Assembly: GCA_946699065.1 (NCBI GenBank)
Contig: CAMPDV010000117.1
Span: forward strand, 434,001-498,000
Direction: 5' to 3'
Length of the DNA: 64,000 nt
Origin: Loxodes magnus
Lineage: Eukaryota > Ciliophora > Karyorelictea > Loxodida > Loxodidae
Of this stretch, positions 40,943 to 53,016 are shown piece by piece (position 1 is the stretch's first letter; every line of letters starts with the position of its first letter). The notes beneath the pieces are model-generated. The model did not search any database, was not told the origin of the DNA, and worked only from the letters and a program-made list of their open reading frames with translations. The position numbers were made by a program, and so were the translations under genes.

Positions 40943-42270
40943 TCACTTTAATAAAAATCCTGCTTATGGATTTTCTATATTATATCAGATATTTTTATTT
41001 TATAAAAGTTGTCTCTCATTTTTACATTGCTTTTTCCTTCTTCTATTTCACTTTAAATTCTCAAACTATTTTTGGTTCTTCCTATGTCTCTATTAATCTT
41101 TATATATTTTTCCAAATATTTATTATCTTTTCCTTTATAGATATCCTATGAACTATTTTAATTTGTAAGTCTACCTCTGATTAGAGTTTAGAAGTAATTG
41201 ATTGCTCAAAATTTTTTTCCATAAAATGTTCAGAAAGATTATTAATTATGTCCTAATAAAGAACTAATTCGAAGATATGTCTTAACGTATCTTTTACTCC
41301 ACATAAGCAGAGTTAACTTTTCACAGGATAATGACGCAAGAACAAGTCTTATTAAAACTTTAATAATGCGTTTGTAAATTAAGATTTATATAATTTTTAG
41401 CCTATATTCCTTTTTAAATTTAGTGTAATTTTTTCGAGAAATTTTTAATGTACTTCTAGTTATTCTCTTGATATCTATGTAGAATGCATGCATTTTTAAC
41501 GTAAAGTTGATTCTAATAAAATAAAAATTTAATTTTTTCCTCTAATTAATTTTAAATAGGAAATCATGAATTAGCAGTCTTTATTTATTTTACAAACTAA
41601 AGCATCTTTTTACTTGCTAAAAATATACATATTTTAGTTTCATTTGTATACAAAAGTTTTCCTATACAAAATTCTGGTTAATTAATAACCTCTTTATGTA
41701 TTTTAAAGTAGGAATAGAAAAAGCGTTTGTCGTAATATGTTTATATACAAATTTTTTAAAATTTATATAGCAGGATTCATTAAAAAGAAGAGCTAAGCGA
41801 CTGTAAAGTCTTTCTTATCATTGTACGTATGCTCTTTAATATTTTTCTTTCACATTATATATTCCTCTTATTACAGATCAGGTAAGGCTCACCTTCTTAT
41901 TCCACCTTAGGTAGCATAAATTTGCGAAAAAACATTTTAAAAAGTTAAGGAGTAGCATTCTTATAGTGACTCGGAGTATAAACATATTTTTTCATAAATC
42001 AAAATAGAAATAACCCCACTGTTTGTCCTGGTAAATCAAATTAACTTTTTATGCTGATAACTCTAAAATATGCCTCTTAATTCCTTTATTTGATCAATTA
42101 GTTTTCAATTTTCAGATTTAAGTCTAACTTTTAGCTTTTCTTTTTAAGAAATTAGATAGCTTCACATTTATTAGTGTTAATTTAATTAGAAATAATAAGA
42201 AAGAGTCTTAGAGCAAATTAATTTAAGGGTTAAATTAGAATTGTATCAGAACAACTTTATGAAAGTAATA
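40943..42270 (-). other. unresolved segment with a long open frame and local GC rise
   Basis: On the minus strand one frame from about 42270 to TGA 40943 carries only about six internal TGA, roughly what chance predicts. Two patches (about 41270-41345 and 41880-42060) are distinctly less AT-rich than the surrounding spacer. In the second patch the frame reads KYVYTPSHYKNATPQLF and FRKFMLPKVEQEGEPYLIC, which is more protein-like, but other frames of the same patch also read plausibly. A coding exon, a structured RNA or a decayed gene are all possible. I do not call a gene. Confidence 0.25.
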
Positions 42271-42553
42271 TGAAATTAATTAAAGCCTTTATATACTTAC
42301 TAACTTCATTTTAATTGGTATAAAAGTTAAATTTTAAATAATTGCTTTACTATAGCTTTTGTGCTATTTATCTATCAAAGCCTGTAAAAACTAGACATAG
42401 TTTTATTATTAATTTCTTTCTTATTACATGAAAATTAAAGCTATTTACTATATTTCTAATATCATTATACAAGTACTTAACTAAAAAACAAATTATTTAT
42501 TTATAACTTACTCTAAAGTTTTACAGCATGAACTAGAAAGTCCAAATAAGGCG

Positions 42554-43084
42554 ATGCAGCAAGCTAATGATCAGGATGTGATATCCGATAATTTGAATTA
42601 ATACCTTTAGAGGTTTTAAAATAGTTAAAAGTTAAAAGATCTTAGAATATATTAAGCTTACTGCTATTTATTAATTTTAAGAAATCAAATTATCTCTATT
42701 GTATATAGATTCATTTATTCAGGTATACAATAAAAGTATGAGTAATTACTTCAGTCCTATTTTTATATATTATTTCTATCTAAAAAAGAAGAGTAATCTC
42801 ATTTAAAAATTAGATTATTGTATCTAAAGAGGCTCTTTAATGAAGTTTTAAACTAGAAATATTTACTAATTTACTTATTAAAGTACTCAAAGAAATTGCC
42901 TAATTGTATAATGAGATATTGTATGTAGTTGATAGTAATATGTAAGATAAAAATATTCTCATTGCTTATTTCCATTAGAATTAAGTAATTGATACAAATA
43001 GCTTTTAGAAGAAATATAACTTTGATGAAAGTAATTTATATCTTGTATAAGCTAGTTAATAAGTAAAAATTTAGGATTCCTTGA
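42554..43084 (+). CDS. doubtful ORF, unknown
   Basis: ATG 42554 to TGA 43082 gives 176 residues with no internal TGA. The first 20 residues (MQQANDQDVISDNLNQYLQ) have normal composition and lie in a less AT-rich patch; the remainder is Ile/Leu/Lys/Tyr-rich and low in Gly, Asp and Val, which is typical of chance frames here. The first 45 bases may be the real part, for example an exon whose continuation I cannot place. An acceptor-like TTTTACAG precedes it at about 42520. Confidence 0.25.
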
Positions 43085-43392
43085 TCCCTTAAATTACCAT
43101 TTAAAGAAAGAAACTATTATTATCTAATAAAAATACTTAAAGAGTATTAAATTATTAAGGTTAAACTTATTATTAATTAAATATTAAGAGGAAGAAAAAG
43201 AACAATTAGCTATGCTAGCGATAGATAGAAGTTTAAGAAAGAATCAATTACTTAAGTTAATTTCTAATTTATGCACAAATAAAAAATCCCTTATTATTAT
43301 GCTTCCAAAAGATTTTAAGGATTGAAAAAGAAAACTATTTAGTGCATACGCTTTATTTAAGTTTAATTGAAAATAAAACGTTTTAAGTTTGT

Positions 43393-46300
43393 TCATTCAT
43401 GCAGATTATAAGAAAGCCACTTTTTAGACTCTTCTAAAGTTTATCCTTTTCTTGCAGAATAATCTTCTAATTAGTCTTAGAAAATTTATCCTAACGAGAA
43501 ATATTAACTTTATGGGTGACTTATATATAAACCTGAAACACTGGCGGCTGGGAACATAGCCAAATTTTCAGTAAGTTATATTCCTGTCTTTTCCAAAATA
43601 GAACAAACTTTCCACATGGTTATTTTTTCGGAATGATCAGGTTGAGTAGGATAACCCGCAGCGGGTCTGATTCCTCGATATTTTTCAGCGAAAAGATCTT
43701 GCACAGTCATTTTTTCTCCTTAGGCATATCCCCAGTAATCTCTTCTAACTTTAGCATGTAGCATTTCAGCAAATGCTTCTGCAAATCTATCCGCTAAAGC
43801 TTTAACCATAATAACTTTGTAATCATCATTGTCCTTTTAAAATTGCTTGCACATTTCTTCAACTCCAAAGCCAGCACTGCATGCAAAAACTCCAATATAA
43901 TCTTAATTAGGACTAATGAAATCGCTTAAAGCTAAATAAGGTCCCTCTTATACAACTTGTTGTCTTAATGTATATAAAGTTGCCAATTTTTAACTTTAAT
44001 TTTGATGATCAAAAATTTCAATATCATCTCCATTAGATCTTGCAGGAAATAGTCCAAATATAGCCTTAGCTACAATTTTTTTTTCTAGCAGAATATCTTC
44101 GATCATTTAATTTGCATCTTCAAATAATTTAGTTGCTTATTCTCCGTATAAAGGATCATTAAATATTTTTGGATATCCTCTATAAGGATATCTGCCTCTT
44201 ATTTGCCAAACAGCGAAAAATTAATTCCAATCTATAAATTGAATTAGTTCGCTTAAGTCTTAGTCTTCTATAACTGTTATACCTTAATTTTTTGGAACTG
44301 GAGGTAAGTATTCACTCCATTTTAGTTTTAAACCATTTTACCTTGCTTCTTAGATACTTTTATGCTTAATTTCCTTAAGACTTTTAAAATACTCTTCTCT
44401 TATTTCTTGCTATTCTTCTTTGACATCTCTGAAAAACAGTTCTCTATTCTCATTATCAATAAGGATTTAACTAATTGGTACTGCTCTACTTGCATCTAAA
44501 ACGTGAACAACAGGTTAGTTATAATGAGGTGCTATTTTTACAGCAGTATGGGTTTTGGATGTTGTAGCACCACCTATTAAGAGAGGGATAGTTAAACCAT
44601 TCTTCTAAAATTCCTTTGCGTTTGTTACCATTTCATCTAATGAAGGAGTTATAAGTCCTGAAAGTCCTACAATATCTGGCTTGTTATCTTTTATAGCTTA
44701 TAAAATGTTTTATACAGGTACCATTACTCCTAAGTCAATAACTCTGAAATTATTGCATTATAAAACAGCTCCTACAATATTTTTACCGATATCATGAACG
44801 TCTCCTTTAACAGTTGCAAGTAATACTGTTTTTTATTATTATTAATGGTCTTTATCTTTGTCCATATATGGAATTAAGTATCCAACAGCTTTTTTCATTA
44901 CTCTAGCTGTTTTTATTACTTAAGGTAAGAACATTTTACCTTTTCCAAATAAATCTCCTACAACTTGCATTCCTTCCATTAGAGGTCCTTCTATAATGCT
45001 AAGAGGACTTGGGAATTACTCTGTATTCTTACGAGCTTCTTCAACATCTTATTCAATAAAATCGGGAATTCCTTTAATTAGTGAGTGTTTCAATCTTTCA
45101 GATACTGTTAAAGTTCTCCATTCTGCCTGCTAATGAACTTTCACTACTTATCCTTTATTTTACGTTAGTTCTTTTTATTTTTCTGCAAAAACAAGCAATC
45201 TTTCTAAGTGATTGCCATCTTAAGACTTGTTAAGAATTACTTCTTCAATTAAAGTCCTCATTGGTTCTTAAATTTCGTCATAAATTGGTAGAGCTCCTGC
45301 ATTTACAATTGCCATAGAAAGGCCATACTGAATAGCATGATATAAGAATACTGAGTGCATTGCTTCTCTTAATTCTATCAATCCTCTAAAGGCAAAAGAT
45401 AAATTGGATAGACCTCCTGAAATTTATACTTCTGGAAACTAATTTCTTATAATTTAGGAAGCTTCCATAAATTCAACTGCATAATTGTTGTGTTCTGGCA
45501 TACCTGTTGCTATTGTCAAAATGTTTAAATCAAAAATAATATCGCAAGGAAGAAATTAGAGCTTTTCAGTCAAAATTTTATAAGATCTAGCGCAAATTTC
45601 TACTTTTCTTTCTTTTTCAACTGCTTATCCTTACTCATCAAATGCCATGACAACTACAGCTGCACCATACTTTTTTAACTCGGTTGCTTACTTTATAAAT
45701 TCTTCTTCACCGTTTTTTAAAGATATGCTATTTACGATGCATTTACCTTAAAGATTTTTCAGGCCTTCTAATATTACTTCAAATTTACTACTATCAATCA
45801 TGAAAGGAACTGCAGAAATATCAGGATCAGTTGCTGCCATTTTGCAAAATTTAGACATTGCACTAGCTCCATCCAGCATAGCTTCATCGAAGTTTAGATC
45901 TAGGATTTAAGCACCTGCTTCTATTTACTCTTTAGCTACTCTAAGAGCTTCTTCATAATTTCCTTGGTCACATATAAGTTTCTTAAATCTTAAAGATCCA
46001 GAAATATTGCATCTCTCTCCAATATTAATTAAATTCATTCCTTTATAAACCATAAATTCTTTCATTCCACTTAAGCATAAGACTCCAGGATGAGGTGGTA
46101 CTATTCTTCTAGCAGGGTTGTTTTCTTATAAAACCTTATATAATTGTCCTATGAATAGAGGAGTAGTTCCGCAACATCCTCCTACCATATTTAATAATCC
46201 TTCTTTGCAAAATGCTAGCATTTTTTAAGCAAACTGATCAGGAGTTTCGTCATATCCACCCATTGCATTTGGTAAGCCAGCATTAGGATATGCATGAACG

Positions 46301-47103
46301 AAAAAAGGCGCCAATTTACTTAACCTTTGAATAAACGGTTTAATTGATTCTGCTCCAAGAGCACAGTTTAATCCAATACACATAGGCTCTGCATGCATTA
46401 TTGATATTAAAAATGCTTCAACAGTTTATCCAGAAAGAGTTCTACCACTTTAATCAGTAATTGTACCAGAGATGAATAGAGGAACTCTTTGATCTTTTAC
46501 TTTATGGCCTTCTATATTCAAATAAGCTACTATTGCAGCCTTTGAATTTAAAGTATCAAAAATGGTTTCAACAAAAATGATGTCACTTCCTCCATCAATA
46601 AGTCCATTAATTTAAACTTCGTAATTTTAAACTAATTGATCAAAGGTAATATCTCTAAAAGAAGAATCTTCAACCACTTTACTAACACTCAAAGTTTTAC
46701 TTGTAGGACCGACAGCACCAGCAACATATCTTTTTCTACCTGTTGCAGCTGTCACTTCAATAGCTGCTTTTTTTGCCATTTAAGCTCCTTATTTATTCAT
46801 TTCATATACAAATTCTTAAGTTTAAAAGTCTTTTTAGACGCAAGGAGTTCCATTAAAGGAGTTTGTCTCTATTATATCAGCGCCTGCATCCAAATACTGC
46901 TTATGGATATCGTAAATCAATTCTGACCTAGTGATATTTAGAATATCGTTATTGTTTTTTAGGTTTACAGGATGATTTTTAAATTTTTCACCTCTGTAAT
47001 CTTATTCCTAAAGTCCATACTCTTGTATTTTCGTTCCCATTCCACCATCAAGCAGAATAATCCTTTGATTAAATAGATCGAGTAACTCTTGATAAACTGA
47101 CAT
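43393..47103 (-). CDS. MTR: cobalamin-dependent methionine synthase
   Basis: A single 1,236-residue ORF, ATG 47103 to TGA 43393, close to E. coli MetH (1,227) and human MTR (1,265). It transfers a methyl group from 5-methyltetrahydrofolate to homocysteine through B12. Order: homocysteine domain starting [12 protein letters not shown], with zinc ligands in VGGCCGTTP (Cys310/311); pterin domain (GERCNISGS, then LDLNFDE); B12 cap and Rossmann domain with the cobalt-binding [12 protein letters not shown] (His770) and [11 protein letters not shown]; and the reactivation domain with [15 protein letters not shown] and a C-terminus [15 protein letters not shown]. All four modules are complete, so it should be active if reductase and B12 are available. 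About half a dozen Trp are all TGG; no intron is needed. Confidence 0.97.
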
Positions 47104-48200
47104 CTTGGGAACGATTATTTACTTAAAAACCAAAAATCAAAACTAATTTAAAATTAATTGCATTTAATTAAACTAAAAACTCATTCCCTTTTAACAAATT
47201 TACTCAATTCACTTCTTTTCAGTAATCCAGCATTCTTTAATCTTATTTAGTTACTTAAATTTAAGCTTCTTTAAATCTATTTAGTTTACTCATTAATTCT
47301 CTTCATTTATACTATAGCCTGCATCTATCACTTTCCCTTAATGATTTGCCTTTTACATTATTTACCATTTACTTTTTAATTTATTTTTAGCCTTTTATGT
47401 TCAAATATACTGTAACTATTAAACTTATAGCTTCTATGATACAATATACAGCTGGATAGTTAATAGTATAAACTACTTGAATCTCAAGGATAAATAACTT
47501 TTCTAGTATTTGCTCAGATAAAGTTTTATAAAGTATAACTCTACTTTGAGAGTAAACGAATAAGAAGAGCCTAATTAATAGTATATTAAGTTAACTATGT
47601 ATCTCGTATAATAATACCAAATATCATAAGCTTAACATTTTAAACTATACTTAATATAAAGCTCAACGATATTCTAGCAATTTGAATATAAATTATTCTA
47701 TTTATTTATTTATTTTGCATTATATGCTTTTATTTTTCTTTTAATGCTTATTACTTTATAGAAGGTTAAGTTTCTATTCAACCTTTGCTTTATGATTTTA
47801 GGTATTTATATCATTTAGCTTTTCTATAATTGATTTACTCTTTATTTTAAAGGATATTCAGGATGCTGATAGCTTAAGTTGTTTCTATTTAGTTTTAATA
47901 AGTAATAAGGTTAATAGAAACGAAAGGTTGATAGAAAAGTCAATATTTAAACAAATAGAGCTTAAATGCTCTAGCGTAATATCATTAGTTATTATATTAG
48001 TTTATCAATAGCATCAATCATATAACTAAAGTCTTAATTAAACTATAACTTTTTTATTAGGGCTATTATAAGGTATTTAGAATAGCTTGCATAATATAAA
48101 GTATGTAAGATCATTGAAATAGAGAAATGCTGTAAAGAAGCTTTAACTTATGTAAAATATAAATAAAGCCTTCTAAATCTAATTTATAAGAGATAGGTTC
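47104..48200. other. spacer with nested inverted repeats
   Basis: 1.1 kb upstream of methionine synthase. AT-rich, with no gene. It contains the inverted-repeat cluster listed at 47762-47937. Confidence 0.5.
47762..47937. repeat. nested inverted repeats
   Basis: TTTCTATTCAACCTTT (47771-47786) is matched in inverse, with one base difference, by AAAGGTTGATAGAAA (47923-47937), about 136 bp apart. Within it, GTTTCTATT (47881-47889) pairs with AATAGAAAC (47913-47921), and AAGGTT (47762-47767) with AACCTT (47779-47784). The same core is thus present several times in both orientations. It could be a small foldback element or a structured upstream region of the methionine synthase gene. Confidence 0.5.
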
Positions 48201-50724
48201 TCAGTTATGTCTTTATTTATTGTTTTTCTTAAACTCTTGCAAGTCTTCTTTAGTGATATCCTATTCAGCTACCTCTTCAAAGTAATCTTGCATACTATGA
48301 ATGATTTGTGTATACTTATTATTATGCAAAATATCGTAACTGGCTAATCCTCTTCTCTAGATATTTTAATACTCTATGATAGAAAAATTTACCTTCTTCG
48401 AATGTTTTTTGCAGTGTAATTTCTGAATTGACTCTGGTTTAATATTTCTTCTGAATGTTCTTAAAGAGAGCTTCTATTAGATTGTTAAACAAATAGATGA
48501 ATATGGCACAAAACCCTACCAATATATAAATTAATCCATAAAAGGTAAAAATTCTGTCTTTTAAATTATGATCTTCTGCACATAAATAACTTGTCTCCTC
48601 ACATTATTTATAATCTGTCGGAAAAACATCTGGAGCTCCATATTAATAAATGGAGAATGCACAATGTAGAGCTATAGAAAAAGGAAGTATATCCATTGTG
48701 CTTTCATGTATAGCAGGTGAGTAAAAAGGAGGCTTTCTCATTATTTTAAGCAAAAGAATTTTATCGACTCAGTAAATAAAAATTAACGAAAGAAGCAAAT
48801 AAAAAGTAAGAATAGGAATACTAGCAGAAAATGTCAAAGTTGAGAAAATTCCATTTAAAACATAAGCATATCTAAGCGACATATCAAAAGGAGGTCCAGT
48901 ATATAGTGTATTTAGTTCCATTTAGGTTGCCATTTTATTTTTTTTTAATTTTCTTTTGCATAAAGTGATCGGCCATTTTATTATATTGCTGAAGGGCGTT
49001 AAGAAGGTATTAATTAGAAGAGTTAAGCCTATTGCGCTTCCTACACTTAAATATCAATCTCTATCAAAATCATCAAAATCTCCACTCAAAATACTAGTTT
49101 TTGAACTTGTACTCATTCAATCTGGAACTTTAGCATTAACTATCATCGTAACTAAGGCTGTATTAATATACATTGCAATAAATATTTTTCTTGACGTCTC
49201 AGTGACTTCTTTTGCTAATGTATGAACCTTTTACAATTTAGATAAAAATCTTAGTACAATCTTAAGTATAAAATTGATCAAGAAAACTCCAAAAGCTTAA
49301 GCCAGTTTAACTAGAGAAGCTTCTACAAATTTACTCCCATAATCATCACAATAATCTTTAATTTTTCCTTCTTTAAATATGTCATCATATTTTTAATTTC
49401 TGCATCAGCAATAATATTCATCTGAACCTACTTAATATTTTACTTCTTCTATGGACAAACTTGAATCAAACTTTCCTAATTATTATAACTAATCGCAATC
49501 CTTTTTTAAAGGTAGATCGAATCCAAAATATCTCAATAAGTATATTAATCCAATAGAAGCCAATAGAATACTAACAGTAAATATAGCGATAACTACTTTT
49601 CTAATCAATCTTTCTTAAAAGCTAATTTCTAAATTTTCTCATAAGATATCTGAAGGTTCTGCTGATTGTTAAACCTTCAAAGGTATCTTTTTTTATCATT
49701 TCAAATTTTAGGACTATCTGCAGCTTTTGCAGCATCTAAATTTATTATACTATTTCAGACATTCGTTTTTAGAGTTTATATCGTTAAAAACTATATAGAC
49801 TTTAGCTATTTCTAACTCTGAAAAACTTTTGAATTTAAAGCCAGACTAAGCAATTTTATCATCTAGTAGCTACAATTTTTTAGTTATTATTTTTAACTTT
49901 TTACTCATTTTCTTTCTCTTCCCTTTAAGCCTCAACATTTCTTTACCTCTTAAAAGTTATAAATTAGCTCTTTTAGTGTAGGAAGTTAGGTTTCCATTAA
50001 ATTTCCTAGCAAATGATATTTAAATAATTCTTCCAAATTGGGATTCAAAAAAATCTTTGACTTATTCTTCGTTAACGTTTATAGATGGTATATTTGATAC
50101 TTCTACACAATAATTAGAAGCAGTCAGATTGTATTTAATGTTCCTTAAAATTAGAATTGAAGAATGGATTCTGTAATACAGAATAAAAATTAAGAAAAGT
50201 ACAGTGCATGAAAAATCGAATAGAAATGTAGTTCTTAATTATTTTTCTGTATCATCTATTATTTTTTCCTAATTTTCTGTAATATCTATTTGATCTGTAC
50301 CTGTGTCAAGGTTTGCAATTGTTAATTTATCCAAAAAACCTCCTTCTTCTAAGTATCCACCTTCATGATTCATAATAAGTGGATAGATATTTACTAGCGA
50401 AATAATTAAGAAAACTATTATTAACCTTTTTAGCATGTCAAAATATATTTCTAACCCTACTCCATATAATCCAAACGTTTCACTCTTCGTACTTCAGATT
50501 GGATAAGGAGACCCATTTTATGAATCAGTAGTTCAGTCTCTAATAGAATTAATAGCCTAATACTTTATGGCTAAGCTAATATCTGCCTTAGTAACTATAT
50601 CTTCCAAATCTACTTCATTTAGCTTAGAAATTTTGAAAAGTTCTTAATCATACTCTTGATTTTAGTTATGCTAGTATATCAAATTTAATATATTTTATTC
50701 AATTGCTTGAGAAAAGTTACTCAT
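48201..50724 (-). CDS. TMEM63/CSC1 (OSCA-type) mechanosensitive cation channel
   Basis: 835 residues from ATG 50724 to TGA 48201, with one 16-nt intron (48357-48372, GTATTA..CTAG). The N-terminal transmembrane region is followed by the cytosolic RRM-like domain: YCVEVSNIPSINVNEEQVKDFF, and, after the long helical insertion, AEPSDILWENLEISFQERL, which is the family hallmark. Then come the pore bundle segments (for example LTLLINTFLTPFSNIIK and SLRYAYVLNGIFSTLTFSASIP) and KPPFYSPAIHESTMDILPFS. The family comprises osmo- and mechanosensitive channels of plasma membrane and lysosomes; a ciliate would use it in osmotic response. The conserved Trp of ILWENL is TGA. About eight Trp in this gene are TGA and only one TGG. 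Confidence 0.9.
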
Positions 50725-51379
50725 TTTATTCTCAAAGTAAATAAATCTTAAACTTAATTAATTTAAAGCATTAATTAAACTTTTATAAATATCTTTATTT
50801 CTTATTACCTAGTTTTACCCTTTTTATTTATTAACTCGTAGTAATTAGTAATTAAATATCCCTATCCATCTACATTTATTTGCTTAAACGGTTTAATTAT
50901 TCTTCTATTTATTTTTTATAAAAATCTTCCCTTAATTTAGAGTTTCTCTTTTAGGAGCTTTCAGTTACTAATATTTTATTACAAAGAAGCTTCTTAACTG
51001 TTTCTATATAATTCAATATAACATCAGGTTTCTATCTCTTAAGAAAATACATTTTTATCTGTTTTTTTATAATATCAAAATAAAATAAACTCAATCAAGC
51101 AAGCTTACTAATTCACTGAACAAGCTGAAGAATAGTAGATGAAGATAGTTAATAAGTGCTAAATAATGAGAAAAAGGCAAATTAATCTAAAGAGAAGCAA
51201 TAGTAAAAGATAGTATAGTGAGTACTTTATATCTACTAGTCTTAAACTTAACTATTAGTATAATTATTATAAGCTTTCTCCATATGGCAGCACTTATTAT
51301 TCATTACAAATATCATATTATTTTAACTTAATACTCTAGCTTATTAAGATCTATAGTTAACTTGTATAATAAAAGTAAC
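50725..51379. other. spacer between divergent genes
   Basis: 655 bp of AT-rich DNA upstream of the TMEM63-like gene and the small + strand gene. No element recognised. Confidence 0.5.
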
Positions 51380-51664
51380 ATGAGGAGATCCAAAATGAAA
51401 ATTAGTTTTAATATGGACAATGATACTGAGAAGAAATATAAGAAAGAGAGCAAAATTAAATAATACATTTTTGCTGGTTTTTGACTGTTAGTAATAATTA
51501 TGCTTATTTATTGAACTATTTCTAATATAAGCTAAAGACCTTAGCAGGGAAAATTTATAGTAAGTTTTAATTACAATCAAATTTAGAAAGCTTGGGAAAG
51601 GTTTATTATTAATCAGCATATTCATGTAGTTAATATAAGTGAAAGTGAAGCACTGAATCAGTGA
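51380..51664 (+). CDS. small single-pass membrane protein, possible longer form
   Basis: ATG 51380 opens a frame with a basic leader (MRRSKMKISFNMDNDTEKK), one transmembrane helix (YIFAGFWLLVIIMLIYW, in which both Trp are TGA) and a region ending HIHVVNISESEALNQ before TGA 51662. That gives 94 residues. If TGA 51662 is itself Trp, the frame stays open without another TGA to 52220 (280 residues), but the extension is Leu/Ile/Lys-rich and less convincing. The N-terminal anchor with a luminal stem resembles a type II membrane protein such as a Golgi enzyme; nothing further is recognised. Confidence 0.55.
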
Positions 51665-52222
51665 TAGTTATGTTCTCTTAAACTCTAAGTTGTTTAAAAA
51701 TTGATTGTCTTTAACTCATTAGGTAATATCTATATATTATACAAATTATTCATATTTATGTTGCTTGCTAGTAAGTCAAATTCTAAACAATTCTAATTTT
51801 CTAAAATCCTTTCAAAAGCAACAATTTTAAAAATAAAGAACAAAATTCTTTTATAAGTAGCTTTAATTAATTTAAGCAGTAGTCCAAATGTTTTATGTAT
51901 TCTAAATAACATAATTTTAATCCCTATATTTTCACATGCCAATGTTTTCTATGTGATGTTAAATAATAAGGAACAATTTTATTTGAAAATTGGTTTAGGA
52001 AGCAACTTTTTTAAAGTATTTCATTTACTACTAACTTAATAATTAACAATTAAAAGTGTGTTTATTAGATAATCATACTTTATATAATTAAACTAAGACA
52101 TAGAGCAAATCCTTTAAAATCAATTTTATCTTTGCAATTGCTAACTTTATATTTATGTATTCGCTTTTTATTATACTCACTTTGAAAGTTGTATATACAT
52201 TTAACTTAAATCTGTGGATTGA

Positions 52223-53016
52223 ATGCAGAATACTACGATTTAAAAAAATGAGATTTATTTCATAATAGATTTGCTTAAATTAAAGCTCTATTTATATGAG
52301 ATTTAAGTAAAATATTATGTTTATTAGAAATATTTCTAGTTAGTTATATCAACCATAAAAAGTTATCTCTATTAAATTAAAAAAACAGTATCTAAAAATT
52401 ACAAAACTAAGTGTATAAATTTATTAAGCTTATAATAAGATTATTATCTAATTTCCCTTTGAAGACTATAAATCTTAACTGAGTTTCAAAGATTATTATA
52501 TAGCTTATCAATATTAGTACCTTATAGCTCTTATTGAATATTCCTATATATTTTAATTAAAAACCTTAAATATAATATTTTAGAGTAGTTTAGAATTATA
52601 TACAACTTCTGCAAAAATGTAAGCACTTTCTATTATATTATTTACTAATATGCATCTTAGCATCTCAAACTATATTTAACTAAATTTCTTTCAGAATTGC
52701 TTATTTTCTTTATTTCCTTTAAATAATTAGCATTTTAGTTTTAAATTTTGACTAAAAATGTTAAGCAAAAATATTTTATAAGTAGCTTGTAAAGTAAAGA
52801 ATATCATCACTATTGTCCAATAAATTATGCTTATGAATATGAATTAAATGTGTATCTAATAGAACTAAAAGTCTTGGATTTATAATGATATGGCTTTAAA
52901 AGGTATATAAACATCTATAAATATAAACATTATTTATATGCTTCAAATGATGAAAACTGTAATGCTATTAGATTAAATAAATATACTAACGATAATGTTT
53001 AAATTAATATCTAGCC
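52223..53016. other. spacer between convergent genes
   Basis: About 800 bp of AT-rich DNA before the transporter stop; no feature seen. Confidence 0.5.

Noticed and set aside
41270-41345. U6-like look of GGATAATGACGCAAGAAC
   Set aside because: The ACAGAGA box and the rest of the U6 core are absent, and no Pol III terminator or stem fits.
46636-49225. Short + strand frames at 46636-46926 and 48956-49225
   Set aside because: They overlap methionine synthase and the TMEM63-like gene and have no family resemblance.
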